A model generated the notes under the pieces. That model did not search any database. It was not told where the DNA came from and was given only the letters and a program-made list of their open reading frames with translations. 64,000 nt of DNA. Source: Morella rubra (lineage: Eukaryota > Streptophyta > Magnoliopsida > Fagales > Myricaceae). The number at the start of each line of letters is the position of its first letter. Position 1 is the stretch's first letter. This document shows, piece after piece, positions 33,293-43,531 of the stretch. The stretch spans positions 182,603 to 246,602 of the forward strand of contig RXIC02000422.1 of the NCBI GenBank assembly GCA_003952965.2. The letters are read 5' to 3'. The translations under genes and the position numbers were made by a program.

Positions 33293-34589
33293 AACCATGT
33301 GGATGTTCCCTTAGAAGTATTGGATAAACCTTTTATTTGCTTCGAGCACGCAGTGTGGCAAATAACCCAGGGGGAATGGTGGGGTGCATCAGTTATCCAT
33401 TTTCTCCTCACTGGGGAACTCCTGGCCAATAGAAAGGAGGCTCAGAAGATAGGAATGAAGGCTGCTCGGTACACTATACAACTAAACAAGCTCTACAAAC
33501 GAAGTTTCTCAGGACCTCTCCTTCGCTGCCTGGCTCCCCCTGAAGCAGATTATGTTCTCTGAGAAATCCACAAAGGGATATGCAGGAATCACTCAGGAGG
33601 ACAATCCCTGGCCAACAAAGCCATCTGAGCAGGCTATTATTGGCCGATCGTGTTAAAAGATTCCATGGCTAAGGTAAAAGGCTGCGACAATTGCCAGTTC
33701 AACACAGCCGTCCAGCGAGTGCCAGTAGAGAACATGACCCCTATCAGTTCCCCATAGTCTTTCTCACAATGGGGAATTAACATTGTAGGTCCTTTTTCGC
33801 TCGGGAAAGGTCAAGTGAAGTTCTTGGTAGTAGCAATCGACTACTTTACCAAATGGGTCAAAGCCCAACCTTTAGCCTCCATTACAGAAGAACATATTTG
33901 GAGGTTTGTGTGGTCCTCCATCATATGCAGATTCGGCATACCAGGAGTTTTAATCTCCGATAATGGAAGGCAATTCGACAACCACAGGTTTAAAGAGTTT
34001 TGCAAAGAACTGGCTGGGCATCCAACATCATTTCTCATCCTCGGCTTACCCCCAGGCCAATGGGCAATTAGAAGTCACAAATCTGACAATTGTTAACATG
34101 CTCAAGGCCAAGCTTGACAATAGAAAAGGAGCATGGGCAGAAGAACTTCCAGGAGTTCTCTGGGCCTACCGAACAACGGCTCGAACTCTTACAAGAGAGA
34201 CACCATTCAGCCTAGATTATGGCATAGAAGCCATGGTTTCGGTAGAAATGGGTGTCCACACCTACAGAGTAAGCAACCATGACCCCGAGCAAAACAATGT
34301 TGATCTTAGCACCAACCTCAACTTTCTAGAACATAAAAGAAACAAGGCCAGCATGCAGAACCATCACTATTAGCGACGGGTGGAAAGGTACTACAACGCT
34401 TGGGTCAAAGCGAAAAAGTTTTCTATAGGTGACCTGGTTCTACGAGAAATTATGCCACCAGCCATCAACTCTACTGAAGGCAAGCTCTATGCTAACTGGG
34501 AGGGATCAGGAACTTACCACCTGAAGGACAAGAAAGAAAAATGCCTCCCACACCAGTGGAATGTGGCTCATCTAAAGCGCTATCACTAG
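33293..34589 (+). pseudogene. Tat element integrase (broken)
   Basis: Integrase joins the DNA copy to the host genome. The HHCC zinc region is seen as EIHKGICRNHSGG and GCDNCQ. The catalytic core has GINIVGPF (the first aspartate appears as N), AIDYFTKWVKAQPLASIT, GVLISDNGRQFD and YPQANGQLEVTN with the glutamate. The C-terminal part shows WAYRTTARTLTRETPFSL, YYNAWVKAKKFSIGDLVL and NVAHLKRYH, ending at 34,589. A frameshift near 34,015 moves the frame between SDNG and the glutamate, and stops occur before and inside the zinc region. Confidence 0.9.
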
Positions 34590-35400
34590 TAAGTTTACAT
34601 TACGACCCACGTTACATTTTTTCGAGACCAACTTTGGAACTCTTTGCTCTGATTTTATAGTACTATATCATGTTATTTAATTTTAATAAAGAGCAAGCAC
34701 TTTCTTCGCCATACCACCTTCTTTGGAGTCATAATGTTGCAGCTATTAATGAGTACCCTCATGACGGGAACACCCCTGGCGGCTGGTCTAACTCATTTGT
34801 GCCAAAGGCACCTCTACACCAGTAAAGTGGTCTCAACCATTGTACAACAGGCACCCCTACACCAGCAAAGTGGTCTCAACCACTGTGCTACGGGCACCCA
34901 TACACCAACAAATCGGTCCAAGTGATCTGTGCCAAAGCATCATGAAGCGCCAGTGCTACGGGCACCCTTAGTGAGTACCCCTACAATGCGAACACCTCGG
35001 GCAGCTAGTCTAACTCATTTGTTCCAAAGGCACTCCTACACCGGCAAAGTGGTCTCAACTACTGTGCCACGAGCACCCATACACCAACAAAGTGGTCTCA
35101 ACAACTGTGCCAAGGGCACCTCTACACCATCAAAGTGGTCTCCACCATTGGTCTAAGTGCACCTCTACACCAGCAACTTGGTCTAACCAGCCTATGCCCA
35201 AGACATCACTACACCAGAGAACGTATAACTCTGAACTACTAAGGACACCTTCTCACCAAAAGACAAGTCTTGTTCAATGATGCCACACATCCAACCAACC
35301 ACAAGAATGGAACAAACAATAGAGAAAATGTGGGAGCATGCACAGATAAAGGAGAACAAGATAATTTCATTTATAGAAAAAGGGGAAGTACAAAGTGATA
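34590..35400. repeat. Tandem array in the 3' region of the Tat element (about 43-bp unit)
   Basis: From about 34,807 to 35,215 a unit of 42-44 bp recurs about eight times, with the core ACACCAGCAAAGTGGTCT followed by CAACCACTGTGC and GGGCACC. A larger period is also visible: the phrase starting GAGTACCC and ending TCTAACTCATTTGT occurs at about 34,750 and 34,972. The array lies between integrase and the antisense genes. Unit lengths are not multiples of three, so ORFs here are artefacts. Tat elements are known to carry variable arrays in this position. Confidence 0.85.
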
Positions 35401-35403
35401 TAT

Positions 35404-36137
35404 TCAGAAGGGCGGCCTATAGCGGCCGGTCAATCTGTACACAAAATAGGCCATCTCTCGATTGGCCTTACAATACATGCAAAGGTCATAATCATAATAA
35501 TCTTCTGCCCATTCGGTGTTGAGCCCCGACACCTTAAAAATTTCACACTTGCTGTGACGCCCAAGCAACCATCCGCACTCACCTCCAGTTTTAACCCATC
35601 GTTCCATTCATGGCTAAATTGTTGCATGGTCATTTGCCTTATCCACATCATATCTTCATAATCTTTCAGGGGCCCCAAAAGTTTGAGAACCCGGTCGACT
35701 TCTTGTGACTCCTAGTGTGAATTGTTTAACAATTCCAGCATGCAGAACATGTACGTTGTCTTGATATTTCCAGCCTCCATGGCTTCCTCCACCAACTTCA
35801 GGGCTTTGAAATAATTGTCCCCTACGAACAAGGTGCGAATACCCCTTAAGAAAAGTACGTTGGGGTTGTGGTGGATGAAAAGCGAGTCCATAAATTTGGC
35901 CACCTCAAGAGGACTGGCCACAAGATTGGGAAGCTCCTCTACACGACAATTCTGGAAGGTGACACCACAGTCTGAAGCCTCACAAAGAGTCCTGCAGGTC
36001 CCTTAGATGTTCAACAGAGTGAACACCATGTTCTCAGGGTCGTCCAAGACTTACGAGTGTAAATCTGTCCTGGTGGTTGCTTTGAGAATAATATCTTACA
36101 ACAACTCTTTTGGGAGGCCAGTCAGATAATCCGCCAT
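35404..36137 (-). pseudogene. F-box protein gene fragment (At2g35280-like) captured in antisense
   Basis: On the minus strand from ATG at 36,137 the translation reads MADYLTGLPKELL, then DIILKA, resembling the start of an F-box. Next come TCRTLCEASDCGVTFQNC, EVAKFMDSLFIHHNPNVLFL and YFKALKLVEEAMEAGNIKTT, in the order seen in the plant F-box family around At2g35280. A Cys-rich tail, LCMYCKANREMAYF, appears in a shifted frame. Stops (after KELL, in the LHS region, after LLNI and after NNSH) and at least one frameshift disable it. F-box proteins select substrates for SCF ubiquitin ligases. The fragment lies inside the Tat element and opposite to it, so it was probably acquired. Alternatively it could be an unusual part of the element's antisense region. 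Confidence 0.6.
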
Positions 36138-36235
36138 GGATGAACAAAGAAAAAAAGAAGAGAGACTAAAAGATTCAGGCCGAAACAAGACAAAGGAAGA
36201 TGGAGAAGAGGAGTCGAGCACTGGAGAAATGAGAG

Positions 36236-36255
36236 TATGGCGTATATAAAGAAAA
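36236..36255 (-). promoter_or_regulatory. TATA-like box upstream of the captured F-box fragment
   Basis: CTTTATATACGCC on the minus strand lies about 105 bp before the ATG at 36,137, a normal TATA-to-start distance. It suggests that genomic DNA including a promoter, not only an mRNA copy, is present. Confidence 0.4.
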
Positions 36256-36339
36256 GCAATCGGCAATAGTTGAGATGTCACTTCAAAAATATCTTCTCCC
36301 GGACATTTTACGAAGCGATTCAAATGCTTCAGCACTGGT

Positions 36340-37150
36340 GAGGAGTTAATTCATATCTCTTCGAAGAACATGTTAATCATACCTCTACAACTTCCAAATA
36401 GTAAGCTAAAGCATCGTCTAGGTTTCAAGATCATAAGCCCAGCGTTTGTCGACAGGACATGTGTAAATGATGTGTTGAAGAAGTATTACGTCATCGAGCA
36501 GCATCACAAGGCAGCGAGCCATACGACACGGATAAATTGACAGGCTGTATGACACAATTAAAATTAAAAGGAACATGCCACTAGTGACGAGTCATGTCAG
36601 CATGGCGTACCGCTCGACAAAGAACATCCTAATCAGGGTTTTCACAACTGAACTCTACCCATTGGGAAGACACATCTACTTGGTTGAAGGAATATCATGA
36701 TTACCACACCAGGGTCATAGAAAGGTTCTTTCATCTAGATTATCACGTCCACCACGCCACAACATACAGCACAATAAGGCCCCATTCAGCTCAATGAAAC
36801 AACGCAACATCAGAACAGAGACGAAAGAGCACAGTAAAATTCTAAAACCTAATATTATCACAAAGCTCCCAAGGGCGGCTTACCAAAAACACACGAGAGT
36901 TTCAATATCATGAGAAATATAGAATGATAATGTTCCAAATAAAAGCAAGAAGAGATAGAAAACACAACAACATAACAGATGGTCATTCTTCAAGTGCAGT
37001 AACAATTTCAGCATGTGTACTTTTTCTCCTCCCAAAACGATGACAGGCCGCTCACATGTAGCCTCCTCTGAGGTGGCAGATGCTTCCTTCCCCCAAAAAG
37101 ACAGTGTCGCCTGGTCCTCGAAACCTCCTCCCGAAATCACCATCAAGAAT
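36340..37150 (-). other. Non-coding part between the F-box fragment and the antisense ORF
   Basis: No conserved motif is seen. The small ORF at 36,880-37,146 lies just past the stop of the antisense ORF and is probably its former 3' flank. Confidence 0.4.
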
Positions 37151-37158
37151 AGGACTGC

Positions 37159-39828
37159 CTAATCAATAGAGGCTAGTGATGTATCCACAGTTGTCGGGTT
37201 AGCTAGAGAGATCTCCAGAACCGGCGAGGGCAAATTTGCAATCAGGGGAACTGGGACGGTTCCACTAGTTTCCCCCTTCTCGACCACAACCTCAGGGGTA
37301 GCCCCTCCAAGCTCCACTTCTAGTGTCTCTTCAGCCAAAGGAGAGCCTACTTCACCACCAGCGTCGTCGGCATAGTCTTCGACCTTCAAGTCTGACAGGT
37401 CCACACCAGGAAATTTCTCCTTGGCTATCTCCACTAGTGTGTCAAAACTATAGTAGAAGCCTGCCGACCACACCGCTATAAGGCCCGTCTCGGCAACCTG
37501 TAGCTCATGTTGTAATTGCCACAGTCTGCGCTTGTAATCCCTCACATCATCTTGAGCTTCCGCTAGTTGCAATTGGAGATTATCTCCCCTTTTAGAAGTA
37601 AGCAGACAGTCGCGAGCGGCACCCTCCCGTAGTGACTTATCTGTAGCTACATTGCCAGCCAGTTCCATCAATTCTTTGTCCTTCATTAGCCCCTCCCTCC
37701 TTGGCCGAGTTGAAGTGGTTGACCTCTAAACAACTTGCCTTCAACTTGGCCTCCATCCTTAGCTGATCAGCCTACTATTGCTCTAATTCGTTTGACAACC
37801 GAGACACATCGATGCACAATTCCTTTTCCCTAACAACACTAGTCGTGTGCTGAGACCTCAACCCTTCTACCTCCAACCTCAAGGCGCGAAACCGTGATCA
37901 TGCGGCATCCACAACACCCTGACCATGATAGGGGACCGAGCCATTATCTCCCTTTCCCCTGGCTCCCGAAACAACTTATGGAGGACAATATGCTGTGTCT
38001 GGGTAGAAGCTTATTTGCCGTCTGGAAGTCCTGGAGTAACCATTGCAGTAGCTGGCTCACAGCAGATGCGTAGGAGGAAAATTATGGCAACATCTTCTCC
38101 ACTTGCTCAAACACTTCGGGGATAAAAGTAGAACGAACACCAATACTAGCACTAGTTAGAGCCGTTACGCTAGGACTTTCCATATCAGCTCACCCTGAAA
38201 AGGCCGTAGGTGATGGAGGTAGCTCTGGACTCTCTATAGGATAGGCAGAAGGGCCAGCTCCTCCACTTTGTCTTTGACTCTCCGTTGGCTTGCCAAAAGA
38301 ACCAACCACTCTGTTTTGCCTTTTGACAGCTATTGTTGCTTCTGGTAGCTCAAAGGACGACTTCCCTTCGGAGGAGGAGGATGAGCCCCCAACAGAACCT
38401 CGGTGCTTGCTGCTGCTCTGCTCGAGTGATCGACGAGCCCTTTTCCTTGCCTTGCGAACGAGAGGTTCCCTACTCTCTTCCTTTTCTTCCTCGTTTGTCA
38501 ACGCAAGCCTCGTGTGTAAACGAGTCCAGGGCCTACCAATCGAGGCACCGGTAGGAGCAGTGACTTCTTTTAGGATCTTCATGTTGTCACTGCTCGACGA
38601 TGGTGTCACTGCTCTTCAACAATCCGTAGTAGATCTGGTCTCACGGGCAACAACACTAGACCTGGTATTGCAGACAGACACACCAGACTTCAGACTAGAA
38701 CCAATGGGACTCGACTTGCCTCCTAGAATGGCTTTGAGTGGCCTACCCCCTATTGGATTCAGTATTTTACGTCTGCCTCACTTCTGCGCACAATATAGAA
38801 TGAGAAGGCCCGGTCAGCTGCGCATCAAATTTTAAGACTCCCATACCAGCACACCAACGACAGTAATAGACCACACCATTCGATGTTATAGTCACACCCA
38901 ATACATAAAATGACAACAATCTACTCCAACTTGCAACAACCCAACATACATATACAGTCTTTTACAGAAGTAGCAGATGAATCGCAAGGACGTAAAATAA
39001 CAACAAAATTAATCACAGAGACTCACCTATTGAAGACCCGCCCACAGCCTTCACGAAGGGCAGCAACTCAACCATAACCTAGGCTTTACCGGCCATTGCC
39101 CGCTTGATGCGCGAGTCCTCTTCTGGGGTCAGACCTGGTGTTTCTCGAGCTACATCATAGCATCCCACCAAATGATAAGTTATACAGAACGCCCAAGCAC
39201 GCACAAGAAAAAATAAGCAGAAGGGATAAGAGGCATTACCTTGGGCGAAAGGCAGTCTCAAAGACTATTGAACCCTAACGGCATTTTTTCCCCCCAAAGG
39301 ATATTCCCACCGTATGCCAGACAAAAAGAAGAACCTTTGGTGCTAGCCCTTGTTATTGGAAGGCAAACCAAGGAACAAACCATGCTTGTCCTAGGCCTGA
39401 AAGAAGTACATGCTGAACTCACTTGTCTGCAGCTTGTAACACCAAACAAACTCTCGCTAGGCGGAAGGTTTCTCATTCGAAAATAATTTCTCCCATAGGG
39501 CAAAGAAGCCCAATGCCAATCTCCAGCTGTTGGGAACTAGAGACAATGAGAACCATCGTAGAAGCTGTCGCATATCCTTAGTAAGCAGGAATTTGGCCCC
39601 CGCGTGCAACACATCTTCAAAAAAGGCAATCTCATCCCCTTCAGGGCACACCAGCCTTTCCTTGTAGTCAGGCGTCCTTATCACTATGGTTAGAGGGATG
39701 CCATACTTAAGCCGTAATCCGGCTAAATTGGTCTGGTGGTGATCGGACACCCATAGGGCCACCGGTAGAGTTCCTTTGGGCGCAGGGCTTACTCCAGCCT
39801 CCCCAGTCTCAAAACCAGATGACGCCAT
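37159..39828 (-). pseudogene. Tat-type antisense ORF (gypsy-type transposon domain protein), broken
   Basis: Tat elements often carry an antisense ORF of unknown role before the 3' LTR, known to domain databases as a putative gypsy-type transposon protein. Here it starts MASSGFETGEAGV at 39,828. It continues GLRLKYGIPLTIVIRTPD, CPEGDEIAFFEDVLHAGA, FSLSLVPNSWRLALGFFAL, WCYKLQTSEFSMYFFQA and GLFLGLPSNNKG. A basic, Ser-rich middle (38,609-38,190) follows, then a coiled-coil C-terminus rich in L, E and Q (37,686-37,159). Premature TAG codons after FFQA and after SNNKG (where tryptophan is expected) and frame changes break it. It is in opposite orientation to gag-pol. Confidence 0.8.
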
Positions 39829-39978
39829 TGAATGCAGATCCCTTGCGAAATAATGCAACAATATCGAGTAGCAAACGACACAGAGGGATACCAAACACCA
39901 CAAAAGGATATGATGGAACCCTTGCTCGATGGCTTGTAGAACACTCAAGTCAAGTGTCTCCTCAGAAATACACTGGCC

Positions 39979-40329
39979 CAGCTCATCAGAAATACATTGG
40001 CCTAGTTGTAGTCGTGCCCAAGACCATGGGCACACCCAAGGCCCCCAGCCCATACGAATATGAATTAATCCCTCCAAGCCTTCCTGCTCGGTTATTCAAA
40101 GAGTCCTAAAGGCTCACGATATTAAACTCCTCTTAAGACTCTACGCCCCCTCATATATAAATAGTTAGGACCCCTTTTATATTTTCTTAAGCGTAATTAC
40201 TTCTCTAATACTAAAACTCTCCTTAAGATCTAACTTAGGCATTGGAGTCTCTACATCTAACGTCGCCCCTCTCCTTGTTCCATTTCAGATCTGATCGGCT
40301 CCGGCTCTTGGTGATTTTTGGCGTCATCA
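39979..40329 (+). repeat. 3' LTR of the Tat element
   Basis: From about 39,999 to 40,329 it aligns with the 5' LTR, including the TATA stretch CATATATAAATAG and the end GCGTCATCA. The first 15-20 bp do not match the 5' LTR well. A small local duplication of CAGAAATACA(C/T)TGGCC near 39,963-40,000 blurs the start. TTTAT follows at 40,330. Confidence 0.85.
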
Positions 40330-40548
40330 TTTATTATAATGGAAATCGATGGGAGGCGCATCAAAACTTTGAGTTATCGTGTTTGCAAACCGTCTCACTT
40401 TTAAGCTAAAAGTCTTGGAATTTGAAGGCCCATCACTGCTCACTTTTAACCTAAATGTCTTGGAATTGAAGGCCCACCATTACAATCGAACGTGTTGGCA
40501 AAGTATACAACTTAAAAGCAGCTCAAAATTTCCTGCCAATTTGATTAT

Positions 40549-41694
40549 TTAATACAACCTGAATAGAAAACCTTTGAAGGTGATGACCAATTCGTGGTTG
40601 CAGCAGTAGATTAAGCTCAAAGGAACATCCAATTTGTTACGGCTAATAAAATATTTATTTTTATACTTAATATTACTTTCCAATCGATTCATGTAACAAC
40701 ATAAAGGTTTCCCATTCTTTAGTCGGAACCATAGAGCGAACTCAACAGAAGCAGAATGAGAATCAAGTGCAACTGCACAAGCAACCTGATTTGCTGAGGC
40801 TTTGACTCGAGGATTCTTATATCCGAGAGGATAGCCATGGATCTTATAACACTTTTCCACAGTGTGACCTGTGATTCCACAGTGGCTGCACATAGGACAT
40901 TCGTTCTTCGGATTTTGAGTATAAGGTTTGCCTCCATATCGATTATCATGTGATTGAGTAAGAAAAGCAGCAATCTCAGATGTAGCATTAGAAACAGAGG
41001 TGAGTTCTCTCTGCTTTTCCTCTTGTAAAATCATTGAGAATACTTTGTTGATAGAAGGCAGAGGATCATTAAGCAATATCTAACCTCTGACACTGAAAAA
41101 AGACTTATTGAGTCCCATAAGAAAATGCATGACATATTCTTGATGTTGAAAATCAATCATAGTCTTGAGAGCTCCATAGGAGTATAAAGGTATAGGCTGA
41201 TAGTTTAGCAACTCATCCCAAAGTGCTTTCAGTTTAGTGAAATAACTGCTAACAGTCATTTGATCTTGAGAAATGCTAGAGATAGCCTTTTGTAGTTGAA
41301 ATACATGAGGTCCATTACCTTGAGAGTATCGTTCTTTGAGATCAGAACAAATCTCATAAGTTGATTCGTTGTAGATGACACTTGTAGCAAGCTCATGCTA
41401 AATTGAATTGATGATCCACGATATCACTATATTGTTACACCTTAACCACATCGCGTAGTCAAAACTAATGATAACAGGCTTGACAATAGATCCTTCAATG
41501 AATCCAACTTTATTCTTTACGCTGAGGGCCATCAGCATGGACCGAGACCAGTAAGGGCTGTGAGACAAGAAGAGTTCGAGGACTGTCCCTGTGATGGAGA
41601 AAATAGGGACTAGAATCATTCATTTGAGAAGGAATAAGAGGAGTGCGAACAAAGGGAGGAGGAGGAGGAGGAGGAGGAGGGGTTGCGGAAGCCA
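40549..41694 (-). pseudogene. Ty1/copia gag fragment
   Basis: The minus strand from 41,694 encodes MASATPPPPPPPPPF, then SPYFLHHRDSP and LVSQPL, the copia-type gag N-terminus, followed by WSRSMLMALSVKNKVGFIEG. Next are YEICSDLKERYSQGNGP, LDELL-like and MHFLMGLNKSFF (the UBN2-type core), DPLPSINKVFSMILQEEKQR, and a zinc knuckle CSHCGITGHTVEKC with KIHGYPLGYK. A deletion after LVSQPL shifts the frame and removes the usual TGENY, and stops follow WIINSI and SVRG. After about residue SANQVACA the homology ends and no protease or polymerase follows. A (GGA)n tract encodes the proline run. Confidence 0.9.
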
Positions 41695-41860
41695 TGTATC
41701 ATATACACATAACTTTGTATGTATTACTTAAGCTTTACAAGGACTCTGTTTATATACACAGTCGACTGATAACAGAATTACGAATACCAACTGAAACTAG
41801 TTATAACAGACTTTAACAACTTCTAACTTAATTGCCACAGCAGCAAGTAAGCTTTGTACA
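41695..41860 (-). repeat. Partial copia LTR next to the gag fragment
   Basis: Directly upstream of the gag start on the minus strand lies TGTTATAACTAGTTTCAG, then CTGTGTATATAAACAGAGTC with a TATA box, then the gag ATG after about 50 bp. This looks like the end of a 5' LTR, but there is little room for a primer binding site. The LTR start is unclear. Confidence 0.5.
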
Positions 41861-41982
41861 GTATTCAACTTTTGTCGTTAATAAGCCAGAAGGCAAAGCC
41901 CCTAGTTAACAAAGTTAATGTAATAGTTCCGAGAAGCCTATCCTTCACTATAGAAGGCATTGAAGCAAACAGCCAATCATAC

Positions 41983-42095
41983 TTTCTGCCAGAACCACGC
42001 CCTCCATTCGAGCGGTCTTCATAGCTACGATGCCTGTAGGGGCTTTGACTTCTGCTTCGACTGCAGCTGTGCTTGCGTCGGTGCCTCCCAAACAA
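41983..42095 (-). pseudogene. SR-rich protein first exon fragment
   Basis: From ATG at 42,095 the minus strand encodes MFGRHRRKHSCSRSRSQSPY and RHRSYEDRSNGGRGSGRK. A good donor, AAA|GTATGATT, follows at 41,983/41,982. Arg/Ser-rich starts of this type occur in splicing-related proteins, but no RNA-binding or other domain is present to name the gene. The sequence after the donor matches pieces of the direct repeats at 10,722-11,618 and 16,640-17,489. The rest of the gene is not in the window, so this is most likely a duplicated fragment. Confidence 0.5.
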
Positions 42096-42099
42096 TTGG

Positions 42100-42799
42100 C
42101 GCCTCCACTACCTAACACATTCCAAGGACAAAGGACAAAGGGTCCTAAAACGCATGGAGAATCCTTCTTCTAAGGACAAAGGGTCCTAAAAGGGCGTTTA
42201 AATGGAGGTTGTCCTACAGGCAATTCATCCTCTATGTTCGCAAATAATTAGACAACATGAAGGGGGAAAAACACCTATTACAGCAACTCAAAATTGAAAT
42301 TGGATTTGGAATGAGGTTTGGGCTGACTAAACCAAAAGCTTTGGGCAGATCCTACCAGCGAATTGGGGAAAACCTTACACATGACTGCGTCCTCGATTTC
42401 TAATTGGGCCTTTCTGACTTTTGGCACGATCAGTATCAGGGCGAATTGACTATGTCTCTATAGTCAAGCTTTGGCGGTCGCCATCGCCAGCAAAGACAAT
42501 TTCGACCTTCCTCTGTACATCCTCTGATTTCTATCCTTCCCAATGAAGTACACAGCAGGACACGAAGATAATTTCTCCATCCCTTAGATTCCGCCCAAGC
42601 ATGTTTTTATCTTCAACGAATAGATTGCCGACATCCTCATGAATGTAATGTTGATTATCAATAAATTTCATCCTCGAAAACCCTGTTCCCGCAACACAAG
42701 AATACTTTAGAGACGAAAATTTTAGGGACCAAAACATCCGACTTTGAAAGTTCCCATTTGGAGACGAAAACAAAAATTCGTTCCTTAAAGCAGAGGGCT
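42100..42799. other. Spacer downstream of TNL-2
   Basis: No gene is recognised. AAGGACAAAGGGTCCTAAAA occurs twice near 42,128 and 42,172. The minus-strand ORF at 42,531-42,803 joins the TNL-2 stop region and is probably its 3' flank or UTR. Confidence 0.45.
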
Positions 42800-43406
42800 T
42801 CAACGTGTGGAATCAGGGGCGAAATTCATGCTGCCCCAAAGAATTCCTTCTGTGTCACAAAAATGGTGTAGTGGGACTAACCATTCTAACATAGCAATTA
42901 GCAACATAGTGACCAAGATCACAACCACGACCATGAACACTGCTTGAAACAAATCTCGGGCAGTATTCCGGTAGTGTAAGCGCACCCCACTCTGTCTTAT
43001 CTCCACGTCCGGACTACGTGTTTCAACTGAAGCTTTAATGTAGCTCCATCTCTCCAAATTATTCGACTGTTCCAAAAACCATTTAGCTGGAATATACACT
43101 CCAAATCCAATTGGCCCAAGAGAATAGTCTTTAGGTGCACGAAGGACTAAGGGTGATTTTAGAAGACCTTCATCAGTCTCAAAGTGATAAACAAACTCAC
43201 AAAATGGTCATAATCAGGTCGAGTGCCATCAAAACTCCTAGAATTCGATTTCTCATGCTCATGGGCTTCATAAGCAATAGCATGGAAATATCCGTACCAC
43301 TTGCTATTATCATCAGAGTCTCATGTATCTTAAGTGTTATACAAGAGTCAGTGCTTCTAATGTCGTACCACTCTGGTAGTCCAGATCCCAAACTAGAGCC
43401 ACATAC
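42800..43406 (-). pseudogene. TNL-2 exon 5, post-LRR domain with hydrophobic tail
   Basis: It starts VCGSSLGSGLPEWYDIRS, typical of the C-JID-like post-LRR domain with its (P)EWY motif. Later parts are EHEKSNSRSFDG, FGVYIPAKWFLEQSNN and WSYIKASVETRSPDVEI. Near the end VFMVVVVILVTMLLIAML forms a hydrophobic stretch long enough to span a membrane, followed by about 30 residues to the stop at 42,800. Frame shifts occur near 43,310 and 43,200. Confidence 0.85.
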
Positions 43407-43531
43407 CTGTAAAGTAGTAAAAACCAAAGAAAGAAAGATGTGAATTGTTGTGTTTTAAACAATTACTTTCACAAAGATCTTGGCATTACACAATAATAAC
43501 TTTTGTGTTATTATTAGAGAAAGAGACTCAC

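Larger units (their letters stand above)
25287..40329 (+). mobile_element. Complete Ty3/gypsy element, Tat lineage, 15,043 bp, decayed
   Basis: Two LTRs of about 350 bp bound it (25,287-25,637 and about 39,979-40,329), with a perfect 5-bp target duplication TTTAT at 25,282-25,286 and 40,330-40,334. The order is PBS, gag, protease, RT, RNase H, a second RNase H, integrase, a tandem array, antisense genes and the 3' LTR. Integrase after RNase H places it in Ty3/gypsy. The second archaeal-type RNase H and the antisense ORF near the 3' LTR are marks of the Tat group. By hand count the LTRs differ at about 35-40 positions, so the insertion is old. Stops and frameshifts occur in every domain. A 3.48-kb element is nested at 29,199-32,680. 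Confidence 0.93.

Noticed and set aside
34807-35215. CRISPR-like spacing of a repeated 40-bp unit
   Set aside because: The whole unit repeats, there are no unique spacers, and this is a plant retrotransposon region.
34734-35280. Several short plus-strand ORFs rich in H, Q, S and T
   Set aside because: They come from reading the 42-44 bp tandem array in different frames.
35404-36137. A functional F-box gene
   Set aside because: It has multiple stops and a frameshift, identical in both copies.
38290-38835. A 181-codon plus-strand ORF (also at 54,037-54,582)
   Set aside because: It is the shadow of the Ser- and Arg-rich middle of the antisense ORF on the other strand.
39457-40077. Start of the antisense ORF at 40,077
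   Set aside because: That start lies inside the 3' LTR. The internal MASSGF start at 39,828 fits the family better.
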